From Arenicola marina (lineage: Eukaryota > Annelida > Polychaeta > Arenicolidae), in the NCBI GenBank assembly GCA_964019135.1, contig OZ025252.1, positions 47,776,959 to 47,840,958 of the forward strand: 64,000 nt of DNA, given 5' to 3'. The notes beneath the pieces were generated by a model, which searched no databases, had not been told where the DNA came from, and worked only from the letters and a program-made list of their open reading frames with translations. Position 1 is the first letter of the stretch. Each line of letters begins with the position of its first letter. Positions 35,176 through 46,692 of the stretch are shown here, piece after piece. The translations under genes were made by a program, and so were the position numbers.

Positions 35176-35239
35176 ATGGATATAGTATGTCGCTATGGAC
35201 GTTACTGTTTGCGCAGCGACGTCATTGGATACGAACCAG
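35176..35239 (+). CDS. Candidate alternative first exon B of the nesprin-like gene
   Basis: ATG 35176 opens 21 codons (MDIVCRYGRYCLRSDVIGYE then P) to the donor ACCAG|GTAAAG in phase 1. Joined to 63208 the split codon becomes Asp: GYEP then DEQERVQ. A consensus TATA box lies at 34991. Against it, the ATG context is ordinary, an upstream frame overlaps the start, and the open frame continues far past the donor. Compatible phase alone has a one-in-three chance. Confidence 0.35.
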
Positions 35240-36172
35240 GTAAAGTCGTCGACAATGAAATTAGGGTGAATTATATTGCACAACTTGATAACTTGCAGTT
35301 TTTATATCACTTCAGAATGCGTTATGACGCCAAACGAATGTGCTCAGTAAATTCAATAAGAAGACTACAAATCAAAACGGAAAATCTCCGGACATCGAAA
35401 TTTGGAAATTATTTCTTTACTCTACGAGTTGAGGACGAAATCTATGCATATTCCTTACCTATGAACTGGGGCCTGTCTGAACAATTGTTTATCCGATCTG
35501 CAGTTTGATTCCTATCCTCACAATACAGGACCTGCCATGCTATTTAATAGAGCAGACGATGTTGTTTTTATCGTTCTCTTGTCAGTCGCGCAAATGTAAA
35601 GGTCATGCAACTGCCACCTGATTGGTTCAAAATCTAGGTCAGGTTGGCAAAGTCCATCGCGTCATTTGACGAGGGTACCGAGGTTGAATGCAATGGTCAG
35701 GGGGTAGTGGTTGATCTGCTGTACCCACTTTTGCAGGAGGCGTTTGCTTTCGCGCAATGAATCCAAGTTTAGCCTCAATTGATACTAAACTGATTTTAAG
35801 TTCCCTCTGGGTCACTTTAGGTATGCGTCAATGCTTAAAGACAGAGTTAATGATAAAACACTACAAAGGAATTCAAACCTATGACCCCTTACAATGATGT
35901 AAATGGTATCGCCCAGTGACGTCACAGTAAACAGTGAATGGCGCCATCAAGCCGATCGGCTGCTTCGAAGTGCAGCAAAGCAACATTTGCTTATGGTTTA
36001 TTTGCAAGTGTCTCAGGAAACGTGAGTTGACATACACTTATTAGGCCCCGATTTGAAGTTCACACAGAAAATATTGTTTTCTTCGAATCAGTGTATATTT
36101 TCTCGTAAACGGGAAATTTCGTTGTCCGGAGAGTTTCCGTTGCAACTATATTTTTTCGGGCCAGAACAGAAC
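35240..36172. other. Intronic stretch; one phase-incompatible exon-like segment
   Basis: At 35937 an ATG opens MAPSSRSAASKCSKATFAYG and continues to a strong donor (AAAC|GTGAGT) in phase 0, so it cannot feed the phase-1 CH exon. No other support. Confidence 0.3.
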
Positions 36173-36330
36173 CGTCTTCCGTTCAATCTCAGTCATTATG
36201 TGACCGTTCAACACGATTGTCTTCCGTTCAATCTCAGTCATCATGCGACCGTTATACACGATTGTCTTCCGTTCACCCTCAGTCATCATGCGACCGTTAT
36301 ACACGCTTGTCTTCTGTTCACCCTCAGTAG
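36173..36330. repeat. 45-bp repeat, about 3.5 copies
   Basis: The unit contains GTCTTCCGTTCAATCTCAGT and CATCATGCGACCGTTATACA, with increasing divergence between copies. Confidence 0.85.
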
Positions 36331-36894
36331 TCGCCAAAAAGATTAAATGTTCTAAGTAGCTTTTATCTCGGGTCTGTGGGTGTTCGCCCTATCAACTCCT
36401 GCCCCACCACATGGTGCCGACATTGTCAAGGATAATCACACACACAAGTCTCAGGCTTCATGGGCATTATAGAAACATACACTCCTTCTGCAGCACCATG
36501 TAATAGCCGGCTATCCTGTATCTAACACACGGTTGTGTAGGACATAAAACTTCGCTATGGCAATAAACAAACGTGCTGAGTTCAAGATTATCTGCCTTAT
36601 TGTATGATCCTGTACAGTTATTGTCCCGCCTCAGCGGTGTACCTGTAGATGTCATTATAATATATGTACTTGTGTAGTCGGGTACGATGTACTCTAGCTG
36701 GCATGGTAAGCTCGCCAGAGCAGAGTCGGCCCACAACTGTCGCGGATGTCTGGCCACCCGCGTACTCTCGCTGAGTGAGAGTGTGTGTAACGCACCAGGT
36801 AGTTGACTCTATCAGAGGTCAGTTCTTGACTGATATTGCTGGGTTTTACCCTTGTCGGCCGTACAAGTACAAAATGGGGTCCTACTGCTTACAA
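36331..36894. other. Short non-coding stretch
   Basis: Unique sequence. No gene or regulatory element is recognised. Confidence 0.3.
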
Positions 36895-37195
36895 TGTAGT
36901 AAACCTGTGTGTAACGGCCAGCTGCATGTAAACCTCTTTATAACGGCCAGCTACATGTAAACCTGTGTATGACGGCCAGCTGCATGTAATCCTCTTTATA
37001 ACGGCCAGCTACATGTAAACCTGTGTATGACGGCCAGCTGATGTAAACCTCTTTATAACGGCCAGCTACATGTAAACCTGTGTATGACGGCCAGCTACAT
37101 GTAAACCTGTGTATGACGGCCAGCTACATGTAAACTTGTGTATGACGGCCAGCTGCATGTAAACCTGTGTAACCCAACCAGCTACATGTAAACCT
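36895..37195. repeat. 29-bp minisatellite, about 10 copies
   Basis: The unit is TGTAAACCTGTGTATGACGG followed by CCAGCTACA. Variants alternate TGTGTATGA/TCTTTATAA. Each unit has a CAGCTR motif, some being E-boxes. Confidence 0.92.
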
Positions 37196-38235
37196 GGCCA
37201 GCGACGTGTAGGTCAGCCCGAGGCCAGCCAACGCCCTAAGCCGGCTGTAACAGGCAAGTGCCCACGCTCTAAGCTGGCTGTAACAGGCAGGTGTCCGAGG
37301 CCAGCCCGCGCCCTAAGCCGGCTGTAACAGGCAGGTGCCCGAGGCCGGCCCGCGCTCTAAGCCGGCTGTAACAGGCAGGTGCCCGAGGCCGCGCTCTAAG
37401 CCGGCTGTATCAGGCAGGTGCCCGAGGCCGCGCTCTAAGCCGGCTGTATCAGGCAGGTGCCCGAGGCCGCGCTCTAAGCCGGCTGTAACAGGCAGGTGCT
37501 CGAGGCCAGCCCGCGCTCTTAGCCGGCTGTAACATGCAGGTGGCAGGTGCCGGCCCGCGCCCTAAGCGGAATGTAACAGGCAGGTGCCCCAGACTAGCCA
37601 ACGCTCTAAGCCGGCTGTAACAGGCAGGTGCCCGAGGCCGGCCCGCGCTCTAAGCCGACTGTAACAGGCAGGTGCCCGAGACTAGCCAACTCTATAAGCC
37701 GGCTGTAACAGGCAGGTGCCCGAGGCCGGCCCGCGCTCTGAGCCGGCTGTAACAGGCAGGTGCCAGAGACCGGCCCGCGCCCTAAGCCGGCTGTAGCAGG
37801 CAGGTGACCGAGGCCAGCCAACGCTCTAAGCCGGCTGTATCAGACAGGTGCCCGAGGTCAGCCAACGCTCTAAACCGGCTGTAACAGGTAGGTGCCCGAG
37901 GCCAGCCAGCGCTCTAAGCCGGCTGTAACAGGCAGGTGACCGAGGCCAGCCAACGCTCTAAGCCGGCTGTAACAGGTAGGTGCCCGAGGTCAGCCAACGC
38001 TCTAAGCCGAATGTAACAGGCAGGTGACCGAGGCCAGCCAACGCTCTAAGCCGGCTGTAACAGGCAGGTGACCGAGGCCAGCCAACGCTCTAAGCCGGCT
38101 GTAACAGGTAGGTGCCCGAGGTCAGCCAACGCTCTAAGCCGGCTGTAACAGGCAGGTGCCCGAGGCCAGCCAACGCTCTCAGCCGGCTGTAACAGACAGG
38201 TGTCCGAAGCCAGCCCGCGCTCTAAGCCGGATGTT
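37196..38235. repeat. 44-bp minisatellite, about 23 copies
   Basis: The unit contains AAGCCGGCTGTAACAGGCAG and GTGCCCGAGGCCAGCCAACG, with several shortened units near 37380-37470. Divergence between units is higher than in the other arrays. Confidence 0.93.
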
Positions 38236-39149
38236 CTTAAGTGAAAGCGATGTCCCCTGACCGGTTGGAATGTCGCGACCAGTGTGTGGATGACACAGTC
38301 CTGGACAGAGAGGGATGTTGTGTTTGCTGAGGACTTAGCGAGACCCCGGCGGGGCAGGCCTCCAACCATAGAGCCATACGCTCAAAATACAAGATTTCAT
38401 ATGTAGTAATGTCTAATGTGACTGCTCACCCTGATCGCATGTGGGTGAGGAGAGGGTCGGGGGGGGGGGGGGGGGTGCTACAGGACGATGACTCATAAGG
38501 AAATGGCTTATCAAAAGGCCCAAATAACAACGTGACAGCTCTGGCTGGTTGCAAACTATGAAACTTGAAATACATTGGTACCTTCTGTTGTGAAGGGTTA
38601 ATGTACCACCACATGAGACATCAAACATTTGTGGCATCATTGAGGTATAGGTCCCGTACTAACTTGCCTGGGGCTTAGCCGATTCGTCGTTAATTTGCAG
38701 ACTGTTCGCTTATGTATACATTGCATAATTTCATATAATAAAGGCTATATATACATAAACAGATACTCGTATAATCTTGGCGAGCAGGCACCCCATGTCG
38801 TCGTGGGTCCCACGCCCTGTGGAGTGGCTCTGCCCCGGTGTCTGTGTCCTGGTTCACCTAGAGATATCCTCAGCATGCCGAGGTATCCTGCAGAGGATTG
38901 TGGGAAGGTCACGTGACCTAGATGGTTAAATGCACCCATTTCGCTGTACATGTATCTTGTTTTCTCGGACCAAACAACTTGTGATTGACAGTTGTTGGGT
39001 TGCTGAGTACTGACTGTTTCAGTCCTAATTGGCCGTTCATATGTAGTCCGTATCACAGTGTGATGCAGTGCATATGGTAAGGTAGGGTACAGGGATGGGA
39101 TGGGATGTTGGTGAGTGGGTGGGCGGGAGAGGTAAGTTTCAATGGAACA
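38236..39149. other. Non-coding stretch with a G run
   Basis: A poly-G tract lies near 38459-38475. No gene is seen. Confidence 0.3.
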
Positions 39150-41092
39150 GAAGTGTGGGGGGAGGGGTGACATTCAATGGAACAGAAGTGTGGGGGGAGG
39201 GGTGACATTCAATGGAACAGAAGTGTGGGGGGAGGGGTGACATTCAATGGAACAGAAGTGTGGGGGGAGGGTAGTCATTCAATGGAACAGAAGTGTGGGG
39301 GGAGGGGTGACATTCAATGGAACAGAAGTGTGGAGGGAGGGGTGACATTCAATGGAACAGAAGTGTGGGGGGAGGGGTGACATTCAATGGAACAGAAGTG
39401 TGGAGGGAGGGGTGACATTCAATGGAACAGAAGTGTGGAGGGAGGGGTGACATTCAATGAAACAGAAGTGTGGAGGGAGGGGTGACATTCAATGGAACAG
39501 AAGTGTGGAGGGAGGGGTGACATTCAATGGAACAGAAGTGTGGGGGGAGTGGTGACATTCAATGGAACAGAAGTGTGGGGGGAGGGGTGACATTCAATGG
39601 AACAGAAGTGTGGGGGGAGTGGTGACATTCAATGAAACAGAAGTGTGGAGGGAGGGGTGACATTCAATGGAACAGAAGTGTGGAGGGAGGGGTGACATTC
39701 AATGGAGCACAATTGTGGGGGGAGGGGTGACATTCAATGAAACAGAAGTGTGGAGGGAGGGGTGACATTCAATGGAACAGAAGTGTGGAGGGAGGGGTGA
39801 CATTCAATGGAGCACAATTGTGGGGGGAGGGGTGACATTCAATGGAACAAAAGTGTGGAGGGAGGGGTGACATTCAATGGAACAAAAGTGTGGGGGGAGG
39901 GGTGACATTCAATGGAACAAAAGTGTGGAGGGAGGGGTGACATTCAATGGAACAGAAGTGTGGGGGGAGTGGTGACATTCAATGAAACAGAAGTGTGGAG
40001 GGAGGGGTGACATTCAATGGAACAGAAGTGTGGGGGGAGTGGTGACATTCAATGAAACAGAAGTGTGGAGGGAGGGGTGACATTCAATGGAACAGAAGTG
40101 TGGAGGGAGGGGTGACATTCAATGGAACAGAAGTGTGGGGGGAGGGGTGACATTCAATGGAACAGAAGTGTGGGGGGAGTGGTGACATTCAATGAAACAG
40201 AAGTGTGGAGGGAGGGGTGACATTCAATGGAACAGAAGTGGAGGGAGGGGTGACATTCAATGGAGCACAATTGTGGGGGGAGGGGTGACATTCAATGAAA
40301 CAGAAGTGTGGAGGGAGGGGTGACATTCAATGGAACAGAAGTGTGGAGGAAGGGGTGACATTCAATGGAGCACAATTGTGGGGGGAGGGGTGACATTCAA
40401 TGGAACAAAAGTGTGGAGGGAGGGGTGACATTCAATGGAACAGAAGTGTGGGGGGAGTGGTGACATTCAATGAAACAGAAGTGTGGAGGGAGGGGTGACA
40501 TTCAATGGAACAGAAGTGTGGAGGGAGGGGTGACATTCAATGGAACAGAAGTGTGGGGGGAGGGGTGACATTCAATGAAACAGAAGTGTGGAGGGATGGG
40601 TGACATTCAATGGAGCACAATTGTGGGGGGAGGGGTGACATTCAATGGAACAAAAGTGTGGAGGGAGGGGTGACATTCAATGGAACAGAAGTGTGGGGGG
40701 AGGGGTGACATTCAATGGAACAGAAGTGTGGGGGGAGGGGTGACATTCAATGAAACAGAAGTGTGGAGGGAGGGGTGACATTCAATGGAACAGAAGTGTG
40801 GAGGGAGGGGTGACATTCAATGGAGCACAATTGTGGGGGGAGGGGTGACATTCAATGGAACAAAAGTGTGGAGGGAGGGGTGACATTCAATGGAACAGAA
40901 GTGTGGAGGGAGGGGTGACATTCAATGGAACAGAAGTGTGGAGGGAGGGGTGACATTCAATGGAGCACAATTGTGGGGGGAGGGGTGACATTCAATGAAA
41001 CAGAAGTGTGGAGGGAGGGGTGACATTCAATGGAGCACAATTGTGGGGGGAGGGGTGAAATTCAATGGAACAAAAGTTTGGAGGGAGGGGTT
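39150..41092. repeat. 35-bp minisatellite, about 55 copies (largest array)
   Basis: The unit is ATTCAATGGAACAGAAGTGT followed by GGAGGGAGGGGTGAC. Three unit types (GGAACAGAAG, GAAACAGAAG, GGAGCACAATT) recur in short ordered blocks, so homogenisation acted on multi-unit blocks. One strand is G-rich throughout. Confidence 0.97.
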
Positions 41093-41454
41093 GTTGGAGG
41101 AGGGCTTGTGGGGAGAGGGGTTGTGGCGGAAGTTTAATTTTCCACAGTGGTACATATGGAGGGGGGGGGGGCACTCCATCACATGGCTCCAGCACGTTGC
41201 CACAGCCCGTGGCCAACCTCCCTCCTACAGCCTATGGTATGATTAGCTATCGATGTAAATACGCCCCTAATCCTGTGGGTTACTGATTGATCACGGCAGG
41301 CTGCCCAGACCGCGGGGCCCAGACCGCCTGCCGCTGGTGAATCCCTGCTCGTGGCCCTACTCAGCCAAACTAGGAGGCGAACCACGTGCGGCGTGAAGTA
41401 TGGTTTGTATGTAGGCGCAATGGAAAGAGGTGACGTGTCACTACGTCACCGCCA

Positions 41455-41870
41455 CTAACCGGAAACAGATGGTCGCGTGTCGCCATGGCATCTCGAACGG
41501 ACCGGAAACGGCTGACCACGTGTCGCCATGGCACCGCCACTGACCGGAAACAGCTGACCATGTGTCGCCATGGCTACAGCACTGACCGGAAATAGCTGCC
41601 CACGTGTCGCCATGGAAACAGTACTGACCGAAAACATGTGACCACGTACCTCTACGTATCCCCCACTAATCGGAAACAGCTTACCACGTGTCGCCATGGC
41701 AACAGCACTGACAGGAAACAGCTGACCACATGTCGCCATGACAAAAGCGCCGACCTGGAAACAGCTGACCACGTGTCGCCATGGCAACAGCATTGACCGG
41801 AAACAACTGACCACATGTCGCCATGGCACCCCACTGCCATCAAACAGCTGACCCCGTGTCGCCACGTGCG
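41455..41870. repeat. 42-bp minisatellite carrying E-boxes, about 10 copies
   Basis: The unit is GACCGGAAACAGCTGACCAC followed by GTGTCGCCATGGCAACAGCACT. Intact units contain both CAGCTG and CACGTG, the two classic palindromic bHLH E-boxes, and diverged units mostly keep CANNTG. The array lies 650-1060 bp upstream of alternative exon C, so it could act as a repeat-derived enhancer. That is inference. Confidence 0.92.
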
Positions 41871-42055
41871 CACCACTGCTCTAGTCATGGGAAAGCCCCG
41901 CCTGCCGCCCATCCCCGCCCATCTCGCCCTGTTCTCTCGGTGTCATGGTAGAATACAAGGTCAGTCCGCTAAGACCACGTCCTCTGTTTGTCCCCCCGTA
42001 TTTACTATCGACATTAGGCGGGAAATGTGGAGTGCTGTCCCCGTCGCTGGCCTCG

Positions 42056-42062
42056 TATAAAG
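42056..42062 (+). promoter_or_regulatory. TATA-like element upstream of exon C
   Basis: TATAAAG occurs in otherwise GC-rich sequence, 461 bp before ATG 42517. It is a plausible core promoter element only if the GTGGTGTGGTATCGCG array is part of the 5' UTR. Confidence 0.2.
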
Positions 42063-42275
42063 ATAGAAAGATGGATCACTGGAGAGATAAGCCGAGCGGA
42101 CTGTCCGGTGTCGGAACGCGCCGTGTGGCGTGTGGCCTGTCAGCGCGAGGACAGGGCTCGTGACGTCACGCACGGACATCACGTGGGGCAAAGGTCACGG
42201 CGTCCGGTCCCAATATCGTGAAGGTCCTTGTAATGTTGTGATTTGAGAACTTGTGTTGAGATGCGAGCAGCGCGC

Positions 42276-42414
42276 GGTGTGGTGTGGTATCGCGCGGTGT
42301 GGTGTGGTATCGCGCGGTGTGGTGTGATATCGCGGTGTGGTGTGGTATCGCGGTGTGGTGTGGTATCGCGGTGTGTTGTGATATCGCGGTGTGGTGTGGT
42401 ATCGCGCGGTGATA
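42276..42414. repeat. 18-21-bp GTGGTGTGGTATCGCG repeat
   Basis: Seven or eight units of GGTGTGGTGTGGTATCGC, some with an additional CG. It lies between the TATA-like element and exon C. Confidence 0.9.
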
Positions 42415-42516
42415 TGCAGATGACTTGTGGATCGATTGTTTCATTCTGATTAAGCAGTTTATCTCCATAACCCGGTGATGTATTGCTCCTGCTGCTGATT
42501 ACCTGTGTTTGCTGTC

Positions 42517-42610
42517 ATGGCCCGCCGCTCGGTGTTTGGTGAGGCCAGGACTGACGGCATCCACACGGCACTGGATTCACTCTACGTACGCCACTTCCAG
42601 CAGCTTAAAG
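42517..42610 (+). CDS. Alternative first exon C of the nesprin-like gene
   Basis: ATG 42517 has G at -3 and G at +4. It encodes 31 residues, MARRSVFGEARTDGIHTALD then SLYVRHFQQLK, and ends in phase 1 at TTAAAG|GTACTC. Spliced to 63208 the split codon is Asp, giving HFQQLK-DEQERVQKK. Human nesprin-1 has a very similar junction (VMQRLQ-DEQEIVQKR), an amphipathic lead-in helix to the CH domain. This makes it one of the most family-like candidates. The donor lacks G at +5, its weakest point. The frame continues nine codons into the intron before a stop. Confidence 0.55.
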
Positions 42611-43615
42611 GTACTCGTGTAATTGTGTATAAGTAAAACTTGACGTTACCCTGTATTGCATTTTGTTATTTTTAAAATTGTCATGTTATTTGACACTATT
42701 ATATGAAATCATCTTACGGTGGTTACCACAAATAGTAGGTCAGCTAACACTAGGATGGGATTAGGAATAGGTGAACATGCCTCATTGTTTGTTGGTGAGA
42801 AAGGGAAGGGTCGTGCTGCAGCCAGGATTCTTTACAATTGTACGAGAGCGTTGTCTGAGACCCCCCCCCCCCCACGGCTCTACCCCGTCCCCTGGGAGCC
42901 TCACCGCCCTCCATGCAGAAACCACGCGGAATCAATTTCCAATCGATATTCCTGGATTTAGAGACTCTCATCTGATGGAGGTATTGACTTGTGATTGGCT
43001 TGATTGACTTCTCTGTGATCTCAGATCTGGCAAATATTTGTTCTGAATGCCTCATAAACTACCTGTGATGTACCAAGTGTTTCCTAATTTAAATGCAGTG
43101 ACGGGGCGGGGGCTGGGGTGGAGGGGAGGGGGGGACGTATCATCAACTGGTTCCCGCCAAGCAAAGCCAATTGTCGTCTGCTTACATCACCATGGGACAT
43201 CACGGCGAAAGTTCTAATTAGTTTTCGTTTTCTGTTGACTTTTTCACGATATGAAAGAAGCAAAATCTGTTCTTAATATACACAGCAGTTTATGACGTAA
43301 GCCTTTCGACGTGGCTTTTATTCAAAGATGGGATTTGTGTGATCGTTTTTGTTTGTAGTTTTTTTCGCCTGAATCCTGTGACTGTTGGAGGTAGACTGTC
43401 AGTGCGAGCCAGTTTGTGTGTTCCTGGGTGGCTGTCAATATTTAAAGGCTGTTTTCCGTGACCGTCCTCAGGCAAACGCGTTCGAGTAAACACCCATAAC
43501 ACTATCACAACATTTAATGTTTATGCGGATGATATAACTCTACATTGTATCTGTGACTTTGTTGACATAACGGTTTATTACAACACAGAACTGTAACCAT
43601 TTCCTGAGTTATTTA
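42611..43615. other. Intron downstream of exon C
   Basis: Unique sequence with a C run near 42861. No further exon is seen. Confidence 0.4.
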
Positions 43616-44442
43616 TTGCCGCGCACCCCATTACTATGACAACCCCGCTCACGGCCGGGCACCCATTACTATGACAACGCCGGTCACGGCCGGGCACCCC
43701 ATTGCTATGACAACCCCGCTCACGGCCGGGCAACCCATTACTATGACAACCCCGCTCACGGCCGGGCACCCCATTACTATGACAACCCCGCTCACGGCCG
43801 GGCACCCCATTACTATGACAACCCCGCTCACGGCCGGGCACCCCATTACTATGAAAACCCCGTTCACGGCCGGGCACCCCATTACTATGACAACTCCGCT
43901 CACGGCCGGGCACCCCATTACTATGCCAACCCCGCTCACGGCCGGGCACCCCATTACTATGACAACCCCGTTCACGCCCGGGCACCCCATTACTATGACA
44001 ACCCCGCTCACGGCCGGGCACCCCATTACTATGACAACCCCGCTCACGGCCGGGCACCCCATTACTATGACAACCCCGTTCACCGCCGGGCACCCCATTA
44101 CTATGACAACCCCGTTCACGGCCGGGCACCCCATTACTATGACAACCCCGCTCACGGCCGGGCACCCCATTACTATGACAACCTCGCTCACGGCCGGGCA
44201 CCCCATTACTATGACAACCCCGCTCACGGCCAGGCACCCCATTACTATGACAACCCCGCTCACGGCCGGGCACCCTATTACTATGACAACCCCGCTCACG
44301 GCCGGGCACCCTATTACTATGACAACCCCGCTCACGGCCGGGCACCCCATTACTATGACAACCCCGCTCACGGCCGGGCACCCCATTGCTATGACAACCC
44401 CGCTCACGGCCGGGCACCCATTACTATGACAACCCCGGTCAC
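43616..44442. repeat. 36-bp minisatellite, about 23 copies
   Basis: The unit is ATTACTATGACAACCCCGCT followed by CACGGCCGGGCACCCC. It has 12 codons, so frames stay open on both strands (252-279 codons). The array is highly homogeneous and CpG-containing. Confidence 0.96.
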
Positions 44443-44514
44443 GGCTGGCTCAACCGTGTCACCTAGCGGGGGTACTGGCAGCTTGGTGCTTGCTTCATAC
44501 CCCATGGATGAGTG

Positions 44515-44875
44515 TAAGACATCATGTCATGTGAGAGCCGTGAAGCCTCCGTCCCTATGCTGCCATAGCTCTGGGCCATTGTCACCATGTTAGGCCTGCC
44601 GACTAGATACTGTACTAAGTGGACCAAGTCCAACCATCATTGGAGAGAGCGACCAGAGAGCTGTGAAGTCTCCACCCTATGCTGTTCTAGGAGCATGCCA
44701 TAGCTCTGGGGACATTCTCACCATGTTAAGCCTACGGACAGAATACTGTACTAAGTGGACCAAGTCCAAACATTATTGCAGAGAGCGATCACAGAGCTGT
44801 GACTCCCTTGTCCCTGTGCTGTTCTAGGGACATCCCCATCATGGAGTGACTAATGTACTGGACACGTGTGTCCTT
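44515..44875. repeat. Diverged repeat of about 120 bp, 2-3 copies
   Basis: The block TACTGTACTAAGTGGACCAA, followed by GAGAGCGA and AGAGCTGTGA, recurs near 44608 and 44744. A partial copy precedes them. The unit count is approximate. Confidence 0.6.
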
Positions 44876-46622
44876 GACCCTCACTCCTGTCCACCTCTCT
44901 GGTAAAACTGCTGCTCCCGATAAGGGAAACCGATAAAAAAACCCACAATAGTCCTTACGAGGTGTGCTACATATTATTTATAGCGCTGGTCCTCCCCCCT
45001 CCGGGCCCGCTCGCGCCCCCGCCCTCCTTCCCCATGGTTTTGGTGGAAATGTTTGTACGCCCAATGATACTAAACGTCACCCCATCGCCCTCTAGCGTGC
45101 GTCGGACGTACTGTTTATAACGGCGCTAACCTGCGTCGACGTCTGCAATGTGATTTACATGGGCGATAATAAATAGGCCAAGCGCGAGTTGATTCTCCGT
45201 AATGGGGAAACGGTTTAAGGGCTCCGCGTTGTTTTCTGTGTCATTCCTCCTTGTACATAGCATCTACTGTAACTTTGTTCTGTGAAGTAATAGGTAGATT
45301 ATCGTGTTCAATTTTTTTTTTTTTTTATTGGCTTAAAAAGGTTATACAAGGGCAAATTACATCAATGGATCGACCAAGCTAACGTAGCTGGAGAATGAGA
45401 CGTACTCCAGTAAGCATATGTAAATGAATATATATATATATATATGAATTTTTGGAGGGCACTAATCTACTTCTGAAGAAACTCCTGAACATTATTATGT
45501 TAGATTAAAATTAGTTTTTCTAAGTTAAGTTAAACAAACAAACTTAGTTTACCCAGGGCGTGCACCATCTAGACACATGGGCCCTACATCTACGCCTAAG
45601 CGATGCCAATGTCAATCGACATCCATTGATCAAAAGTAAGAAAAACTCATCAAATGCTGAAGCCAGATTGAGTGAAAAATGTTACTTTCCAACATGATGA
45701 TACAAATGACTTTCCCCATACATTGCGGTGTACCTGTGATCTGTCGTTACCAAGCGACTCGTGTTACCAAGCTGCTATAGGCCTACCCCATGGTCTGTGT
45801 GTGTGTATGGCTTTGACTACCAAACAGGTCTTGTGGTTTATGAATAGCCCAACTATACGGCCGCTAACTCGATATCGTCGTGGCCAACATAGGGTATCTA
45901 CCCCAGGTGTAGGCTTATGGAAGTGAACGAATACCCATTGGGATACCCCCTCCCGCTGCCCCTGGTGTGCTGTGCACCCCCCCCCCCCCCAAACAGAAGT
46001 CGCTTGCTAAAATTTGAAGTTAAACCCATTTATAGATTGGCAGATTTCTTATGTAGGCGTAGTTAGTCTCGTTTTGACTTTTCGGGAAAGTTGTGTTATC
46101 ATTGGAATACGACGCTCGTCGAGTGTGACGTAAGGTCCATGTATGCAGATAACATGGATAAAAAATCAAACGATCAAAATGCACACACTGTCATGTGACT
46201 TCTACATCTCTATCCGACATCTAAACGAGACTGAAGTGGAGAGAATGGTCAGACTCAGGCACCATTTGGGGACGGGTCAAGTATGGTAGAAAAGATTGGT
46301 TAGATAAACATGACGACTTAACGATGGTAACTGGGTTAAGATGGGTTACGATTCGCCTTGAATCGACAGAACGAAAGTAGTCTCACATAGTGTGATAGTT
46401 TAGACGACGACAGAGGCGCGCTGTCTCGTTTATGACATTGCATCATGTTGAACGTTCTATCATCTGTCACATTGTATCAATCATTGCATCGTCTGTGACG
46501 TCCTATCCCGGGACGGTGTGTTCTGTGACGCTGTATGCTGTGACGCTGTCTGGCTGGAGACCCCCAGTGTTCTAACACAACGAACAGAACCATTACTAAC
46601 GTTAGGTTAGTATTATGTGGAT
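44876..46622. other. Intronic or promoter-side stretch
   Basis: A CTCF-like motif (minus strand) lies at 45085-45098, a short signal-peptide-like frame starts at ATG 45202 (MGKRFKGSALFSVSFLLV), and an (AT)n tract lies at 45430-45447. The short frame has no usable phase-1 donor and is not called. Confidence 0.3.
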
Positions 46623-46692
46623 ATGGCGGCATCTCCGAACGGCCGTTTGCAAGGACTAAAGTTTGAGGATGATAAGATCAAGGCCAAACACG
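46623..46692 (+). CDS. Alternative first exon D of the nesprin-like gene
   Basis: ATG 46623 (G at -3, G at +4) encodes 23 residues, MAASPNGRLQGLKFEDDKIK then AKH, and ends in phase 1 at a strong donor ACACG|GTAAGC. With the common exon the junction reads KAKH-DEQERVQKK. The short charged helix-like segment fits a CH-domain lead-in. An upstream ATG at 46614 in another frame ends after 14 codons and could lower translation. Confidence 0.55.

Noticed and set aside
35937..36022. Possible first exon starting MAPSSRSAASKC
   Set aside because: The strong donor GTGAGT is in phase 0 and would shift the CH domain out of frame.
39150..41092. CRISPR-like array
   Set aside because: Units are contiguous with no unique spacers, and the context is animal DNA.
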